A DNA stretch of 64,000 bases, from assembly GCF_047372505.1 (NCBI RefSeq), contig NZ_JBKBEU010000001.1, positions 2,170,001-2,234,000 on the forward strand, written 5' to 3'. A model generated the notes under the pieces. That model ran no database searches and had not been told where the DNA came from. It worked only from the letters and a program-made list of their open reading frames with translations. This document shows, piece by piece, positions 43,991-53,126 of the stretch. The first letter of the stretch is position 1. Each line of letters opens with the position of its first letter. Both the position numbers and the translations under genes were made by a program. This DNA comes from Phaeobacter cretensis (GTDB taxonomy: Bacteria > Pseudomonadota > Alphaproteobacteria > Rhodobacterales > Rhodobacteraceae).

Positions 43991-44799
43991 CAGATGGCCT
44001 CCTTTCGGATTAAGGACGTTTGAGCGTTTAGGAAGCCAAGTAATGCGCTCGTAAATGAATCTGGTTTTTGGAAATTTGGAACGTGTCCCGCACCGGGGAT
44101 TTCAGCGAATGTCGCATTGGGTAAATTGCCGAATTGAGCGCGCATTGCCTGTGGTATCGCGCCGTCTTGTTCCCCAGCTATGCCGAGAAACGGACAATTG
44201 AGATTATTGAGGGCGTCGGTGTGGTCATAGCTTTGGAGCGCATAGGTTGCAGAGGCAAAGCCTTCGACGGGGATCGCTGTGATCATGTCACGAAGAGACC
44301 GCGCTACGACACTCGTCTCTGGCTCATTAGGCAACCAACGTGGGGTCGTCTCGGAGGCAATCCGTGCCATGCCTTCGGATCGAGCGGTTTCGCGCCGCTC
44401 AGTCCAGAACCCTTCCCGGCCTGCAGCACTCTTGCTGACCCCATCGACGGCCACAAATGCGGCGAAGCGATCCGGTGCGTTTGCCAAGGCCACTAATCCC
44501 GTCGGTACGCCCATCGACAGGCCAACAAAGGCGCAGCGGTCAACTTTGCAAGCGTCCAGAACGGCGAGAAGGTCAGCACCATAGGTGGTGAAATCCATTT
44601 GCCCGTCCGGAACGCTGGACTCTCCATGGCCACGTTGATCATAGCGAAGGACTTGGAACTGCGTGCTTAGTGCCGCGACTTGCGTGTCCCAGATGTGCAG
44701 ATCCGTCATGACGGAATTTGACAGCACAATCCAAGGCGCGTCATCTGGCCCGTCGACCTTCGCGTTCAGGGTGTTGCTGTCAGCCAATGGAATGATCAT
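43990..44799 (-). CDS. Alpha/beta hydrolase, 3-oxoadipate enol-lactonase-like
   Basis: A 269-residue hydrolase with an intact triad: nucleophile in FVGLSMGVPTG, acid in AGEQDGAIP and His in GAGHVPNFQ. The start IVLSNSVMTDLHIWDTQVAAL and DQRGHGESSVPDG closely resemble PcaD. I use ATG 44799; a longer frame to 45249 lies over the transporter gene and reads as a shadow. PcaD-like enzymes also include hydrolases of other lactones and esters. Confidence 0.85.
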   Translation of the reverse strand: MIIPLADSNTLNAKVDGPDDAPWIVLSNSVMTDLHIWDTQVAALSTQFQVLRYDQRGHGESSVPDGQMDFTTYGADLLAVLDACKVDRCAFVGLSMGVPTGLVALANAPDRFAAFVAVDGVSKSAAGREGFWTERRETARSEGMARIASETTPRWLPNEPETSVVARSLRDMITAIPVEGFASATYALQSYDHTDALNNLNCPFLGIAGEQDGAIPQAMRAQFGNLPNATFAEIPGAGHVPNFQKPDSFTSALLGFLNAQTSLIRKEAI

Positions 44800-44807
44800 G
44801 GAACGGC

Positions 44808-46775
44808 TCACTCGGGATTTCCTTCTAAAATTGTGGTTCCGGGCTGGGCTGGTTGGGCGAAAAGGCCCAAGCCCATCACGACGGCAAGCGCGGCAAGCCC
44901 GATGAGATCGGTGGGCAAATCGGGGATCAGCAAGCACAGCCCACCCGCTAACAGAACCAGGGCTTCCCAGCTTCGGGCTGTGCGGTTCAGGATGTAGATG
45001 TAGCGTTCGGATGCAGCGGACAGCATCAGGATCGACAGAATAGCGGTCGAGACTGAGACGATGATGTCTGACGTCTCTCCCTGCAGGATTAAGCTGGGCT
45101 TGAGTACGAAGAGGAATGGTAGAACGAACAAGATTGCCCCAAGCCGCATCGCAGTTACCCCTGTTTTCATCGCCGACGATTTTGCGATGGATGAGGCAGC
45201 AACAGCCGCCATTGCAACAGGTGGTGTGATGTAGGACAGCATCGCCCAATAGAGAATGAAAAGGTGGCTCGACATCTGGCTAAACCCGGCTTGCACCAAG
45301 GCGGGGGCTAAAACGACGGCAAGGAAAATATAGCAGGCCGAAACTGTCATCCCCATGCCGAGGATAAAGCTGGTGAGCGCACCGAAGACGAGCAAGAGGT
45401 AGGGGTTGCCGCCTGCGTATTGCAACAATTCGCGGCTAAAGGCATTGCCAACGCCCGTTATCGCAAGCGCGCCGACGACCATGCCTACACCAGCCAGAAC
45501 ACCGACGAGTAGCGCGATTGTTGTGCCTGTTTCGACGATAAGTTGGGCAATTGGACGCCAAGCCCCCGCTTTGCGTTGGCGGATCATCGCAGTGATCAGC
45601 AGTAGGATGGTGACGTAGAACGGTGCTTTTGCCTCGGCGCTTGTAGCCAAGAGCATAACGACCAGGGCGACCAGACTGATCAAAAAGACCCAGCCCGAAC
45701 GCAAGACATGCCAAAGCTTGGGCAGTTGGTCCCGTGGTACACCTTTCAACCCGTGGCGCGCAGCATAGCAATCCGTTTGGATTAACAGGACAAGATAAAA
45801 CAGGAGTGCCGGCACCGTGGCTGCCACCATGATATCGGCGTAGGGCACGTTCATGAATGACGCCATGACGAAGGCAACTGATCCCATGACGGGTGGCATC
45901 AGTGCGCCTCCGGTGGAGGCGCAGGATTCAACGGCCCCGGCATAGGCAGGCGGATAACCGCAGCGTTTCATCGTGGGGATGGTCATGGAGCCGGTAGAGA
46001 TCACGTTGGAAATCACGCTACCCGAAAGCGAGCCGAAGAAGCCGGAGGACAGGATCGCAACCTTCGCGGGTCCGCCCCGGGCATGGCCCATGAGTGCGCT
46101 GGCGAGGTCCATAAAGAAGACGCCTCCCCCGGATACGGTAAGTGCGACACCAAAGACGATGAACCCAATCAGGAGGTCGGCAATGACACGGATCGGTATA
46201 CCGATAATGCTTTCGACACCAAGCGCGTGGCTTAACACGGCCTCCCCCGGTGTAAGTTGAACACCCCATAGAAAGCCGGGCATGTGACCAGCAAAGAGCG
46301 GGAATACCGCGAAGACAGTGCAGATGATGAAAAGCGGCAAGCCTGCGCAACGGCGCACGGCCTCAAGCGATAAAAGCACCAGCAGCGCGGCCTGGATCGT
46401 AACGTAGGAGGGTGCTTGGTATTCCCAACCTCGGTTGAGGATGTCATGCGCTGAAAAAGCGAAGAACATGCAGATGGAAAAAGCGACGGCGGCAAGTGCC
46501 CAATCATACCACCGGACGCGGGTTTGATCCATTTCTCGGGCTGGGTAGTTCAGAAAGGCGACTGCGAGGAAAAGCCCGATGACGATGTAGTAGTACGCCG
46601 TGCTAATGGGTGCGAAACCGAACGTATTCAGATTGAATATTTGATTGACGATTATTGCCATACCCACAATTGAGCACCCAAAGACAACGAACCAAGCTCG
46701 ACCAGAGAGGCGCGTTTCTCTTTTTGACCACGGCAAAGGCGCGTCAGAGGTGTCTGAAGTTTGATCAAGTGACAT
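44808..46775 (-). CDS. TRAP transporter fused permease (4TM/12TM, TAXI type)
   Basis: A 655-residue membrane protein in which the small (Q) and large (M) TRAP subunits are fused. The N-terminal part has about four hydrophobic segments; the large domain carries the DctM-like SSGFFGSLSGSVISNV and MPPVMGSVAFVM. Fused permeases pair with TAXI-type binding proteins, and one is encoded just upstream. It ends 8 bases before the lactonase-like gene. Confidence 0.92.
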   Translation of the reverse strand: MSLDQTSDTSDAPLPWSKRETRLSGRAWFVVFGCSIVGMAIIVNQIFNLNTFGFAPISTAYYYIVIGLFLAVAFLNYPAREMDQTRVRWYDWALAAVAFSICMFFAFSAHDILNRGWEYQAPSYVTIQAALLVLLSLEAVRRCAGLPLFIICTVFAVFPLFAGHMPGFLWGVQLTPGEAVLSHALGVESIIGIPIRVIADLLIGFIVFGVALTVSGGGVFFMDLASALMGHARGGPAKVAILSSGFFGSLSGSVISNVISTGSMTIPTMKRCGYPPAYAGAVESCASTGGALMPPVMGSVAFVMASFMNVPYADIMVAATVPALLFYLVLLIQTDCYAARHGLKGVPRDQLPKLWHVLRSGWVFLISLVALVVMLLATSAEAKAPFYVTILLLITAMIRQRKAGAWRPIAQLIVETGTTIALLVGVLAGVGMVVGALAITGVGNAFSRELLQYAGGNPYLLLVFGALTSFILGMGMTVSACYIFLAVVLAPALVQAGFSQMSSHLFILYWAMLSYITPPVAMAAVAASSIAKSSAMKTGVTAMRLGAILFVLPFLFVLKPSLILQGETSDIIVSVSTAILSILMLSAASERYIYILNRTARSWEALVLLAGGLCLLIPDLPTDLIGLAALAVVMGLGLFAQPAQPGTTILEGNPE

Positions 46776-46837
46776 GGATAGGACCTAAACTCGAAATTTT
46801 GGGTGCCCGGGCCATTGGTCCGAGTATTCTATAGATA

Positions 46838-47968
46838 TCAATCAAGGTTTTCAGCACGGTAGGTTGCCCAAAAGTCCGGCCAATTTTTGGATGAGACCCC
46901 TTCTACATCAGCCAAATCGATCGCGGCATTCCAAGCGGCTTGAACTGCAGCGTTCCGCTCAATACGCGCATCGTTCCATGTCTGATCCGTATCGGTCCAA
47001 ACACCAATCTCAGTCAGATAGCGGATCGCCCCTTCGTGAAATGGAACGCTTGCCGGGGTGGTGCCAGCGGTTTGGACAGCCCAACGCGCGATAACCGGCG
47101 TCGCATCTTTGTAAGCGGAGAACGACTGATCAAGCGCTTTGATCATGTTATAGACCTCGTCCGCGTCCGCATCCGCTGTGACTGTCAACTGAGGGTAACG
47201 GTATCCAACAAGCTCTGCCGGATCGTCTGCTGAGATGCTCACGCCCACAGTCGCAGTGGACGGGGCGAACAAGTCAGCTCGGGCTTTGACCCGCTCCCAC
47301 CCTTCGGTGTCTGAGGCTGGCATGTCCATCCAGCGCACACCACGGCCACCTTCTGCTTCGCGCAGGAAGGAAGACACAGGAATGGCTGGGGCCACATCGA
47401 CTTCGCCTGCGGTAAACGCTTTAGCCATTGCGCCATATGACGGGTAAACGACCTGTTCGACATCATCCGCCGTCAACCCGGCAAAGGCGAGGACTGCCAA
47501 CGTGTTCATAGTTGTGGACGGGTTGGCCTGCACAAAGCCGATTTTTGCACCGGCCAGATCAGCCGGGGTCATGAACTCAGTGTCGCCACCAGTGACCAGG
47601 CCTACTGACGCCGGACGTCCAAGTAGCACGCGCAAGTCTTGCGGACCCCATTCGCGGGCTGCGAATTCATACAAAGCTTCACCAGCAAAGTAGATTTCGT
47701 TGCCCATGAACCCGTAGCTGGCGCGCCCGGTTTGCAGCGGCAATAGACGTCCTATGCCGGTTCCTGATGGCGTGATCCTAACGCGGGTATCAAATGTTTT
47801 GTCCAACGCATCCGCAATTGCAGAGGCCTCTACGTACCCGGCTGCGCCAAGATCGTAAGATGTCCAGATCATGGAGCTTGGCAGTTCCGCATCTTGGGCC
47901 TGAACGCTTTGTCCGACGAAAAGCGTAGCAACGATGGCTGCAGCTTCGGACAGTTTAGGTTGTTGCAT
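46838..47968 (-). CDS. TAXI-family TRAP solute-binding protein
   Basis: A 376-residue periplasmic receptor with a signal peptide ending SVQAQD. TAXI-type features are SYDLGAAGYVEASAIADAL and TPSGTGIGRLLPLQTGRASYGF. It delivers substrate to the fused permease encoded 62 bases downstream. TAXI ligands are little known; glutamate and 2-oxoglutarate are the few described. Confidence 0.9.
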   Translation of the reverse strand: MQQPKLSEAAAIVATLFVGQSVQAQDAELPSSMIWTSYDLGAAGYVEASAIADALDKTFDTRVRITPSGTGIGRLLPLQTGRASYGFMGNEIYFAGEALYEFAAREWGPQDLRVLLGRPASVGLVTGGDTEFMTPADLAGAKIGFVQANPSTTMNTLAVLAFAGLTADDVEQVVYPSYGAMAKAFTAGEVDVAPAIPVSSFLREAEGGRGVRWMDMPASDTEGWERVKARADLFAPSTATVGVSISADDPAELVGYRYPQLTVTADADADEVYNMIKALDQSFSAYKDATPVIARWAVQTAGTTPASVPFHEGAIRYLTEIGVWTDTDQTWNDARIERNAAVQAAWNAAIDLADVEGVSSKNWPDFWATYRAENLD

Positions 47969-48080
47969 TTGATATCCTCCCTAGGAATTACCTTTGCGGC
48001 TTTGCGGCAGAGTACAATATTTCGCTATAAAAAATCAATGATATAGTTTTTACTGTTTTGACCGCTGAGTTGTCAAAGCT

Positions 48081-49640
48081 TTAGTCCTGACAGTCCCAGT
48101 TTTCTGACGATGGGTTCCATGTGACAAAGGTCGGATAGGGGCACATCGGACGGGTACGTTCAGGGGTGCCACCGCTGATTTGCATTTCTGGCACTTGCCC
48201 CTCTTCGACCCAAGCAACGATGGCCTCCAGGGCGGGGAATTTAGATGGGCCAATTCCTAAGCGCCCATGACCGAGTCCCGGCAGCTGATAGAACTGAGCA
48301 AACTTTGCAGTCTCGGTAACGCCGTAGCGTTCCAATAAAGTTTCAAACCAACGGGTCGTATCGATAGCAGAAATACCGCTGTCACCCATGGCGTGATACA
48401 GGATCAGCTTACCACCACCCAGTACAAAGGCATCAATGTCAGGAGATTTAGCGTCAACGAACTGGCTCGCATTCTCCACCGCTGCCAGATCGTCAAAGTC
48501 GAATGACCAAGGATCGAAATTCGGATCGCCAGGCTGGCGAAACACCATCTTGATAGACTGGTTGCGGGCACGGCGGCCATTATTAGGCCACTCTTCAGCA
48601 TCACCGATATGCCAGATTTTGAAATCAGCACCGCCATCATATGGCATTGGTGCATAGAGTTCTTCTCCTTTGGAATTGACTGGTCCTTCGTGGATTTTGC
48701 TAAAAGCAGTCGCCTGTGCAGGAGTGATACAATCCTCTCCCTTTTCTGCATCACAGATCAGGGTTGAAATATCGTAGTTGCACAGCCGGGCGCTGTCGAC
48801 GACACCATCATCAAGGCCGTCCAATCCATCACATTGTGTGGTGATATCCCCAAGGATCAATTCGATATCGGCATCAGGGAATGCCTTGGATAAAATTGGC
48901 CGCCCTTGATCATCCTTTGGAGCCATTTCAGCAAGAACAACAAGGCTCCAAGCAGTGGCCAGATGCCCGCGCGTTTGTTCCTTGATAGGCGTACCCGCGA
49001 CAATGCCGTCAAACATGTTTGGGTGACGCATTGCGGCCTGCAGCCCCTGTCGCCCGCCGTTCGACGCCCCAAGGAAATAGCTGGTTTTAGCATGCCGTCC
49101 GTAAGCTTCGCGGATCAGTGCTTTTGATGCAAGGCTGACCAGTTCGACGGAGTTGTAGCCGTAGTCGATGAGCGCTTTCCGCTCTAGTCCGAAGGAGGCA
49201 TCGCTTCGGCTGCCAAAGTTGTGCCCGCCATCTGTTGATGCAACAGCATAGCCAAGCGTCAGCGTGTCAGGATTGCCACGTGTGTTCGTACCCACGGCAT
49301 TGCGTACCGACCCATCAGTGCCGCCGCCGCCCTGAAAGAAGAACCGGTCGTTCCAATCCTGCGGCATTCGCAGATCAAAACCCGTTGCATAGGCTTTTCC
49401 ATCGGTGCCGGTACGCTCTTCGAGGAAACCAAGAACGCGGCAATGCGGCGGATACGCCACATCTCGAATGATGGCATCTTGCAGATACTGGGCGGATTCT
49501 ATCCGCAGGTCTGGGTAAGCAAAGTCAGTAATAGCTTCGCAGCTTTGGTCAGTTAGGTCTGCAGAAGCAGTGGTCGCGAAGAACGCACTTATCGAAGCCG
49601 CTAGCGCGATACGCGCTGCAGCGGTTGACTTTATTGACAT
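48081..49640 (-). CDS. Tannase/feruloyl-esterase-family secreted hydrolase
   Basis: A 519-residue esterase with a Sec signal peptide (cleavage near TTASA-DL), so it acts in the periplasm or outside. The likely triad is Ser193 in LGASNGG, Asp420 in AMGDSG and His458 in LGHGRLG; a calcium-loop-like DAEKGEDC is present. The paired cysteines next to Ser and His, which in fungal tannases and MHETase form the CS-D-HC disulfide, are Ala192 and Gly459 here. It likely releases an aromatic or related acid for the transporters on both sides. Confidence 0.85.
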   Translation of the reverse strand: MSIKSTAAARIALAASISAFFATTASADLTDQSCEAITDFAYPDLRIESAQYLQDAIIRDVAYPPHCRVLGFLEERTGTDGKAYATGFDLRMPQDWNDRFFFQGGGGTDGSVRNAVGTNTRGNPDTLTLGYAVASTDGGHNFGSRSDASFGLERKALIDYGYNSVELVSLASKALIREAYGRHAKTSYFLGASNGGRQGLQAAMRHPNMFDGIVAGTPIKEQTRGHLATAWSLVVLAEMAPKDDQGRPILSKAFPDADIELILGDITTQCDGLDGLDDGVVDSARLCNYDISTLICDAEKGEDCITPAQATAFSKIHEGPVNSKGEELYAPMPYDGGADFKIWHIGDAEEWPNNGRRARNQSIKMVFRQPGDPNFDPWSFDFDDLAAVENASQFVDAKSPDIDAFVLGGGKLILYHAMGDSGISAIDTTRWFETLLERYGVTETAKFAQFYQLPGLGHGRLGIGPSKFPALEAIVAWVEEGQVPEMQISGGTPERTRPMCPYPTFVTWNPSSENWDCQD

Positions 49641-49678
49641 ATGGGTCTCCTCCCCAATTGCAATGAACTGCTCAAGAA

Positions 49679-51184
49679 TTAGAGCGCAGCGTCTGCTTTC
49701 TTCTTTGGTCCAAGATAAATGATCGATGCGATAGCCAGCGCTAGCAGGGCCAAAGCAATCGGATGGCTAAAGAGGGCCATGGGGTTGTCGTTTGTTATGA
49801 GCCGCGCCTTTAATACGTTTTGTTCAAGCTGAGGCGTCAGGATGAAGGCAACGATGAAGGCAACGATCGAAAAGCCGAACGCCCGCATGAAGTAACCCAT
49901 CACGGTAGCACCCAGCATCACCCAGACCGCAAAGATTCCACCGTCGACAACATACGTGCCGGTAACGCACAGGATCATCGCACCAGGATAGATCACGGTT
50001 TTTGGAGCCGAGACGACAAAGGCCCAGAACCGCATGCCAAATTGCCCAACAAACAAGTTGGCAAAATTGGCGATCAACATCGCGCCAAACATGCCGTAGA
50101 TTAAACGCCCCTGTTCTTGGAACAAAAGTGGGCCGGGTTGTACTCCTTGGATCACCAGCGCCGACACAAGTAGCGCAGCCGCAATGTTGCCAGGTATCCC
50201 GAGTGTTAGAAGCGGAATCAGATTGGCCCCAACAACGGCCGAGTTTGCTGTTTCGGTTGCCGCGATACCGCGTGGATCACCCGTTCCAAAGCTTTCTGGA
50301 TCTTTCGCGGATTGCTTCGTGATTGAGTAACTTAGGAAGCCCGCAGTAGTCGATCCAAGTCCCGGAATGGCTCCGATCAAGGTTCCTATGACGAATGCGC
50401 GTATCGCCACAAATTTGTTGGCCAGCAGCTCGGCGATTGTGACGGTGCTGTCTGCTCTTGAACCAGTCTTGATCACGATGGACTCCGCTGGACCGTCGTC
50501 TTTCCGACTGTGGACGATGGAGTGCACAATCTCGGCCATCGCAAGTGAACCGATGGACAACGCGGTGAGGTGAAGCCCTTCATAAAGCTCAAGTTGGCCA
50601 AAGGTGAGGCGCTCTGACGAAATCCCCGGATCAAGACCAACAAGTGCCAACAGGATACCGAAGGTGGCCGCGATCAACCCTTTGATTATGCTGTCACCAA
50701 CTAGGCCTGAAATAATCGTGAAGGCGAAAATCATCAGTGCAGTAATCTCCACCGGCCCCATTTTGAGGGCAATCAGCGCAAGCGGCGCTGATACGAGGAT
50801 CAGTACGATATCCGAAGAGATATCCCCAAAGAACGAGTAATAAAGCGAGTATTTCATCGCCTTCAAGGGCTTGCCCTTCTTGGCCATCGGGTGACCATCA
50901 AGCGCAGTCGCTGCACTTTCTGGTGTACCGGGCACATTGATCAGAATCGAAGGCACCGCACCGCCAACGGTTCCACCTTTGTTAACCGAAATCAGGAAAG
51001 CGATAGCCGTCAAAGCATCGAGCGAAAAGGTCAGCGGAATAGCGATGGCTAAGGCCATGATGATAGACAGGCCGGGTGTTGCGCCAACGATCTGGCCAAC
51101 GGTGACACCGATTAGGATGTAGAGCAGGTTGGTCAGTGTAAAAACATCAGACAAACCGGCAAAGACAATGTTGGGATCAATCAT
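49679..51184 (-). CDS. tctA: Tripartite tricarboxylate transporter large permease (TctA)
   Basis: A 501-residue membrane protein of the TctA family, with many hydrophobic segments and the conserved VGQIVGATPGLSIIMALA and GAIPGLGSTTAGFLSY repeats. The start MIDPN at 51184 is chosen over a frame extending into tctB. It forms a transporter with the TctB and TctC encoded just upstream. Direction of transcription is shared with the tannase-type gene. Confidence 0.93.
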   Translation of the reverse strand: MIDPNIVFAGLSDVFTLTNLLYILIGVTVGQIVGATPGLSIIMALAIAIPLTFSLDALTAIAFLISVNKGGTVGGAVPSILINVPGTPESAATALDGHPMAKKGKPLKAMKYSLYYSFFGDISSDIVLILVSAPLALIALKMGPVEITALMIFAFTIISGLVGDSIIKGLIAATFGILLALVGLDPGISSERLTFGQLELYEGLHLTALSIGSLAMAEIVHSIVHSRKDDGPAESIVIKTGSRADSTVTIAELLANKFVAIRAFVIGTLIGAIPGLGSTTAGFLSYSITKQSAKDPESFGTGDPRGIAATETANSAVVGANLIPLLTLGIPGNIAAALLVSALVIQGVQPGPLLFQEQGRLIYGMFGAMLIANFANLFVGQFGMRFWAFVVSAPKTVIYPGAMILCVTGTYVVDGGIFAVWVMLGATVMGYFMRAFGFSIVAFIVAFILTPQLEQNVLKARLITNDNPMALFSHPIALALLALAIASIIYLGPKKKADAAL

Positions 51185-51191
51185 TTGAAAC

Positions 51192-51617
51192 CTAAGGTAA
51201 TGGACGTTCGAGAACGATTTCAAAAAGGGACCAGCAGCCGATGGGAAACAGCAAGACAGTGACGGCGATCCACTGCCAACGCCGCTCATAGACCAACAAG
51301 ACGCTGGCTATCATTAGCCCGGTCATTGCAGGAATGTGCCCATAGTGTTCCATCGCATAACCAGTTGCAGCAAGAATGACAGTGACAAGCGCCAAGCGGC
51401 CAAGCTCAACCAATCCAATGCCAGCATCCGCAGTCTCCCGAGCCAATGCGACTTGCGCCAGCCCGAGTGCAATGAAGATCCACGCTGCCATCTTCGGAAA
51501 GAGCCCCGGATCTGTTGGTGATCCGGGCATGGACGTAACATGTGCCGGTATGACAACAAGAAGAAGTAGAGCGCCGAACACTACGACGCCCCCGCCTATG
51601 ATGCGCTCTTGGGTCAT
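51192..51617 (-). CDS. tctB: Tripartite tricarboxylate transporter small permease (TctB)
   Basis: A 141-residue protein with four hydrophobic segments, as usual for TctB (FGALLLLVVIPAHV, then GLFPKMAAWIFIALG). It lies 7 bases before tctA and overlaps tctC by 4. Confidence 0.87.
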   Translation of the reverse strand: MTQERIIGGGVVVFGALLLLVVIPAHVTSMPGSPTDPGLFPKMAAWIFIALGLAQVALARETADAGIGLVELGRLALVTVILAATGYAMEHYGHIPAMTGLMIASVLLVYERRWQWIAVTVLLFPIGCWSLFEIVLERPLP

Positions 51618-52573
51618 TGGTTTGTGAAGTAGTTTTTGTAGAACGCATCCGAGTCAGCAAGAAACGACGCCGTCCCGACAGACCCAAGATTTGAGGCTGT
51701 CGTTTGCTGTACAGTCATAAATTCCGTGTAGCTGTCGGAAGAAACGGCAGCTGCAAACGTTTCGCTTAAGCAGGACTGAAGATCAGCCGGTGTATCGCCA
51801 TTTACGAAAAAGACGATATGACCTTCGATCGACAGATCTACGCCGCTTTCGCTAAGTGTCTTGGCATCCGGAGCGTAAGTCGCGCGCGTGTCCGTTAACG
51901 TGGCGAGCTGCACCATTTCACCAGCTTCGATTTGCGCGACATGTACAGTACCTTGAACAGTCGCATCCACATGGCCACCAAGTGCGTCCTTCAACGCAGC
52001 GGATGACCCCTTTGTCGGAATGGAGACAATCTCTACGCCAAAGGTTTCGGCAACCGCTTCCATCGCGACCTGATAAGAAGCGCTGCCCGTAGAAACCGTG
52101 GCGCGACCATTTTGACGCGCGAATTCAACGAAGTCTTCGAGTGTTTTGTATGGCCGGTCTGCCAATGCGGCGAGGCCATAGTTCAAACGCATCCCCGTCC
52201 CAATGAACCCGAAGTCCGAATAGTTAAACTCGATGTTCTCACGCTGGTTTGGCACAATGGCCATGGTCGTGTTTGTTGCTACACCTACGGTGTAACCATC
52301 GGCATCACCACCCATAACGCCTGTGGCCATAACCGCACCTGAAGCACCCGGTTTGTTGTCTACCACAACTGTCCAACCCGACATCTCCTCGATGGTCAAA
52401 GCAACTTTGCGCGCGGCCAAGTCTGTACCTCCGCCTGCACCGTAGCCCACGATAAAGTTAACGGGTTTGTCTGGAAATCCAGCGGGGCAACTTTGCGCAA
52501 ATGCGGCTGCCGCAGCGAAAGACATGGCGACGGCTGAGGAGCTCAGCACAATTTTTTGTACGGTCGAGTTCAT
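51614..52573 (-). CDS. tctC: Tripartite tricarboxylate transporter receptor (TctC/Bug)
   Basis: A 319-residue Bug-type periplasmic receptor. The signal peptide ends AFAQSCPAGFP; the mature start is followed by the family motif PVNFIVGYGAGGGTDLAAR and GWTVVVDNKPGASG. Bug receptors bind small carboxylates, among them citrate and terephthalate. First gene of the tctCBA unit and of the whole minus-strand run. Confidence 0.92.
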   Translation of the reverse strand: MNSTVQKIVLSSSAVAMSFAAAAAFAQSCPAGFPDKPVNFIVGYGAGGGTDLAARKVALTIEEMSGWTVVVDNKPGASGAVMATGVMGGDADGYTVGVATNTTMAIVPNQRENIEFNYSDFGFIGTGMRLNYGLAALADRPYKTLEDFVEFARQNGRATVSTGSASYQVAMEAVAETFGVEIVSIPTKGSSAALKDALGGHVDATVQGTVHVAQIEAGEMVQLATLTDTRATYAPDAKTLSESGVDLSIEGHIVFFVNGDTPADLQSCLSETFAAAVSSDSYTEFMTVQQTTASNLGSVGTASFLADSDAFYKNYFTNQ

Positions 52574-52692
52574 GGTTTCCTCCCAAAAAATGACAGGGAA
52601 TCAATGAACGATTTGCTTATAAAATGCAATAAATCATTTTTATGACTTTATAGCGCAGAGCTATGTGATGGCATTTCGTCCTACTTTGACAT

Positions 52693-52756
52693 GGAGGTGA
52701 TCATTGAAGTCCGTTTTACTTAAGTGCTGTGCTGGCAACGAAGAAACATCACCTCC
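52693..52756. repeat. Inverted repeat GGAGGTGAT / ATCACCTCC
   Basis: Perfect 9-base arms at 52693-52701 and 52748-52756, 46 bases apart. The left arm is a perfect Shine-Dalgarno sequence on the plus strand; the right arm, extended to ATCACCTCCTT, equals the 3' end of 16S rRNA. Between them runs an 18-codon frame from TTG 52704 to TGA 52760. Confidence 0.55.
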
Positions 52757-53103
52757 TTGATGAGCTCCATGCAATCAAACAAGTTGAGTGCGGGCGCGGC
52801 GGATTCTAGATGGCGAACAACAGTAACCGCCGACCGCCATCTTCGTTCAGAGGTCGATCTTTTCCACGATACTCAGAGCGCATCATATCCGTAGAGTCCG
52901 TCCAAGCCGCTATGGAATTCCGTGTGTTCTCAGTGAATTCGAACTTAACCGGTAGTTCGGTTTTGCTCTATCGAAAGTCGGGTTGCGGGAAGCGGGCGAT
53001 CAGCGGATTGCTGCAAGTGCGGTAAGCTGCATGGAGATCTTCTGCCCAACATCGCATCCCAAACGAAGACCGGGTTATCTGACAAAAGTTGCGTCATTCG
53101 CTA

Positions 53104-53126
53104 AACTGACGTCCTGAGCGTCAGTT
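53104..53126. repeat. Perfect 8-bp hairpin in the gene-poor stretch
   Basis: AACTGACG and CGTCAGTT flank a 7-base loop. No T run follows, so it does not look like a terminator. Role unknown. Confidence 0.45.

Noticed and set aside
44800..45249. N-terminal extension of the lactonase-like gene by 150 codons
   Set aside because: The extra sequence lies over the TRAP permease gene, contains many Cys, His and Arg and has no family match; the hydrolase domain starts at MIIPL.
52748..52758. ATCACCTCCTT as a fragment of a 16S rRNA gene
   Set aside because: Only 11 bases match the 16S 3' end and the flanking bases do not continue the rRNA sequence.
52810..53025. 71-codon plus-strand frame in the gene-poor stretch
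   Set aside because: No ribosome site, unusual composition rich in Ser and Arg, no recognisable family; treated as a chance frame.
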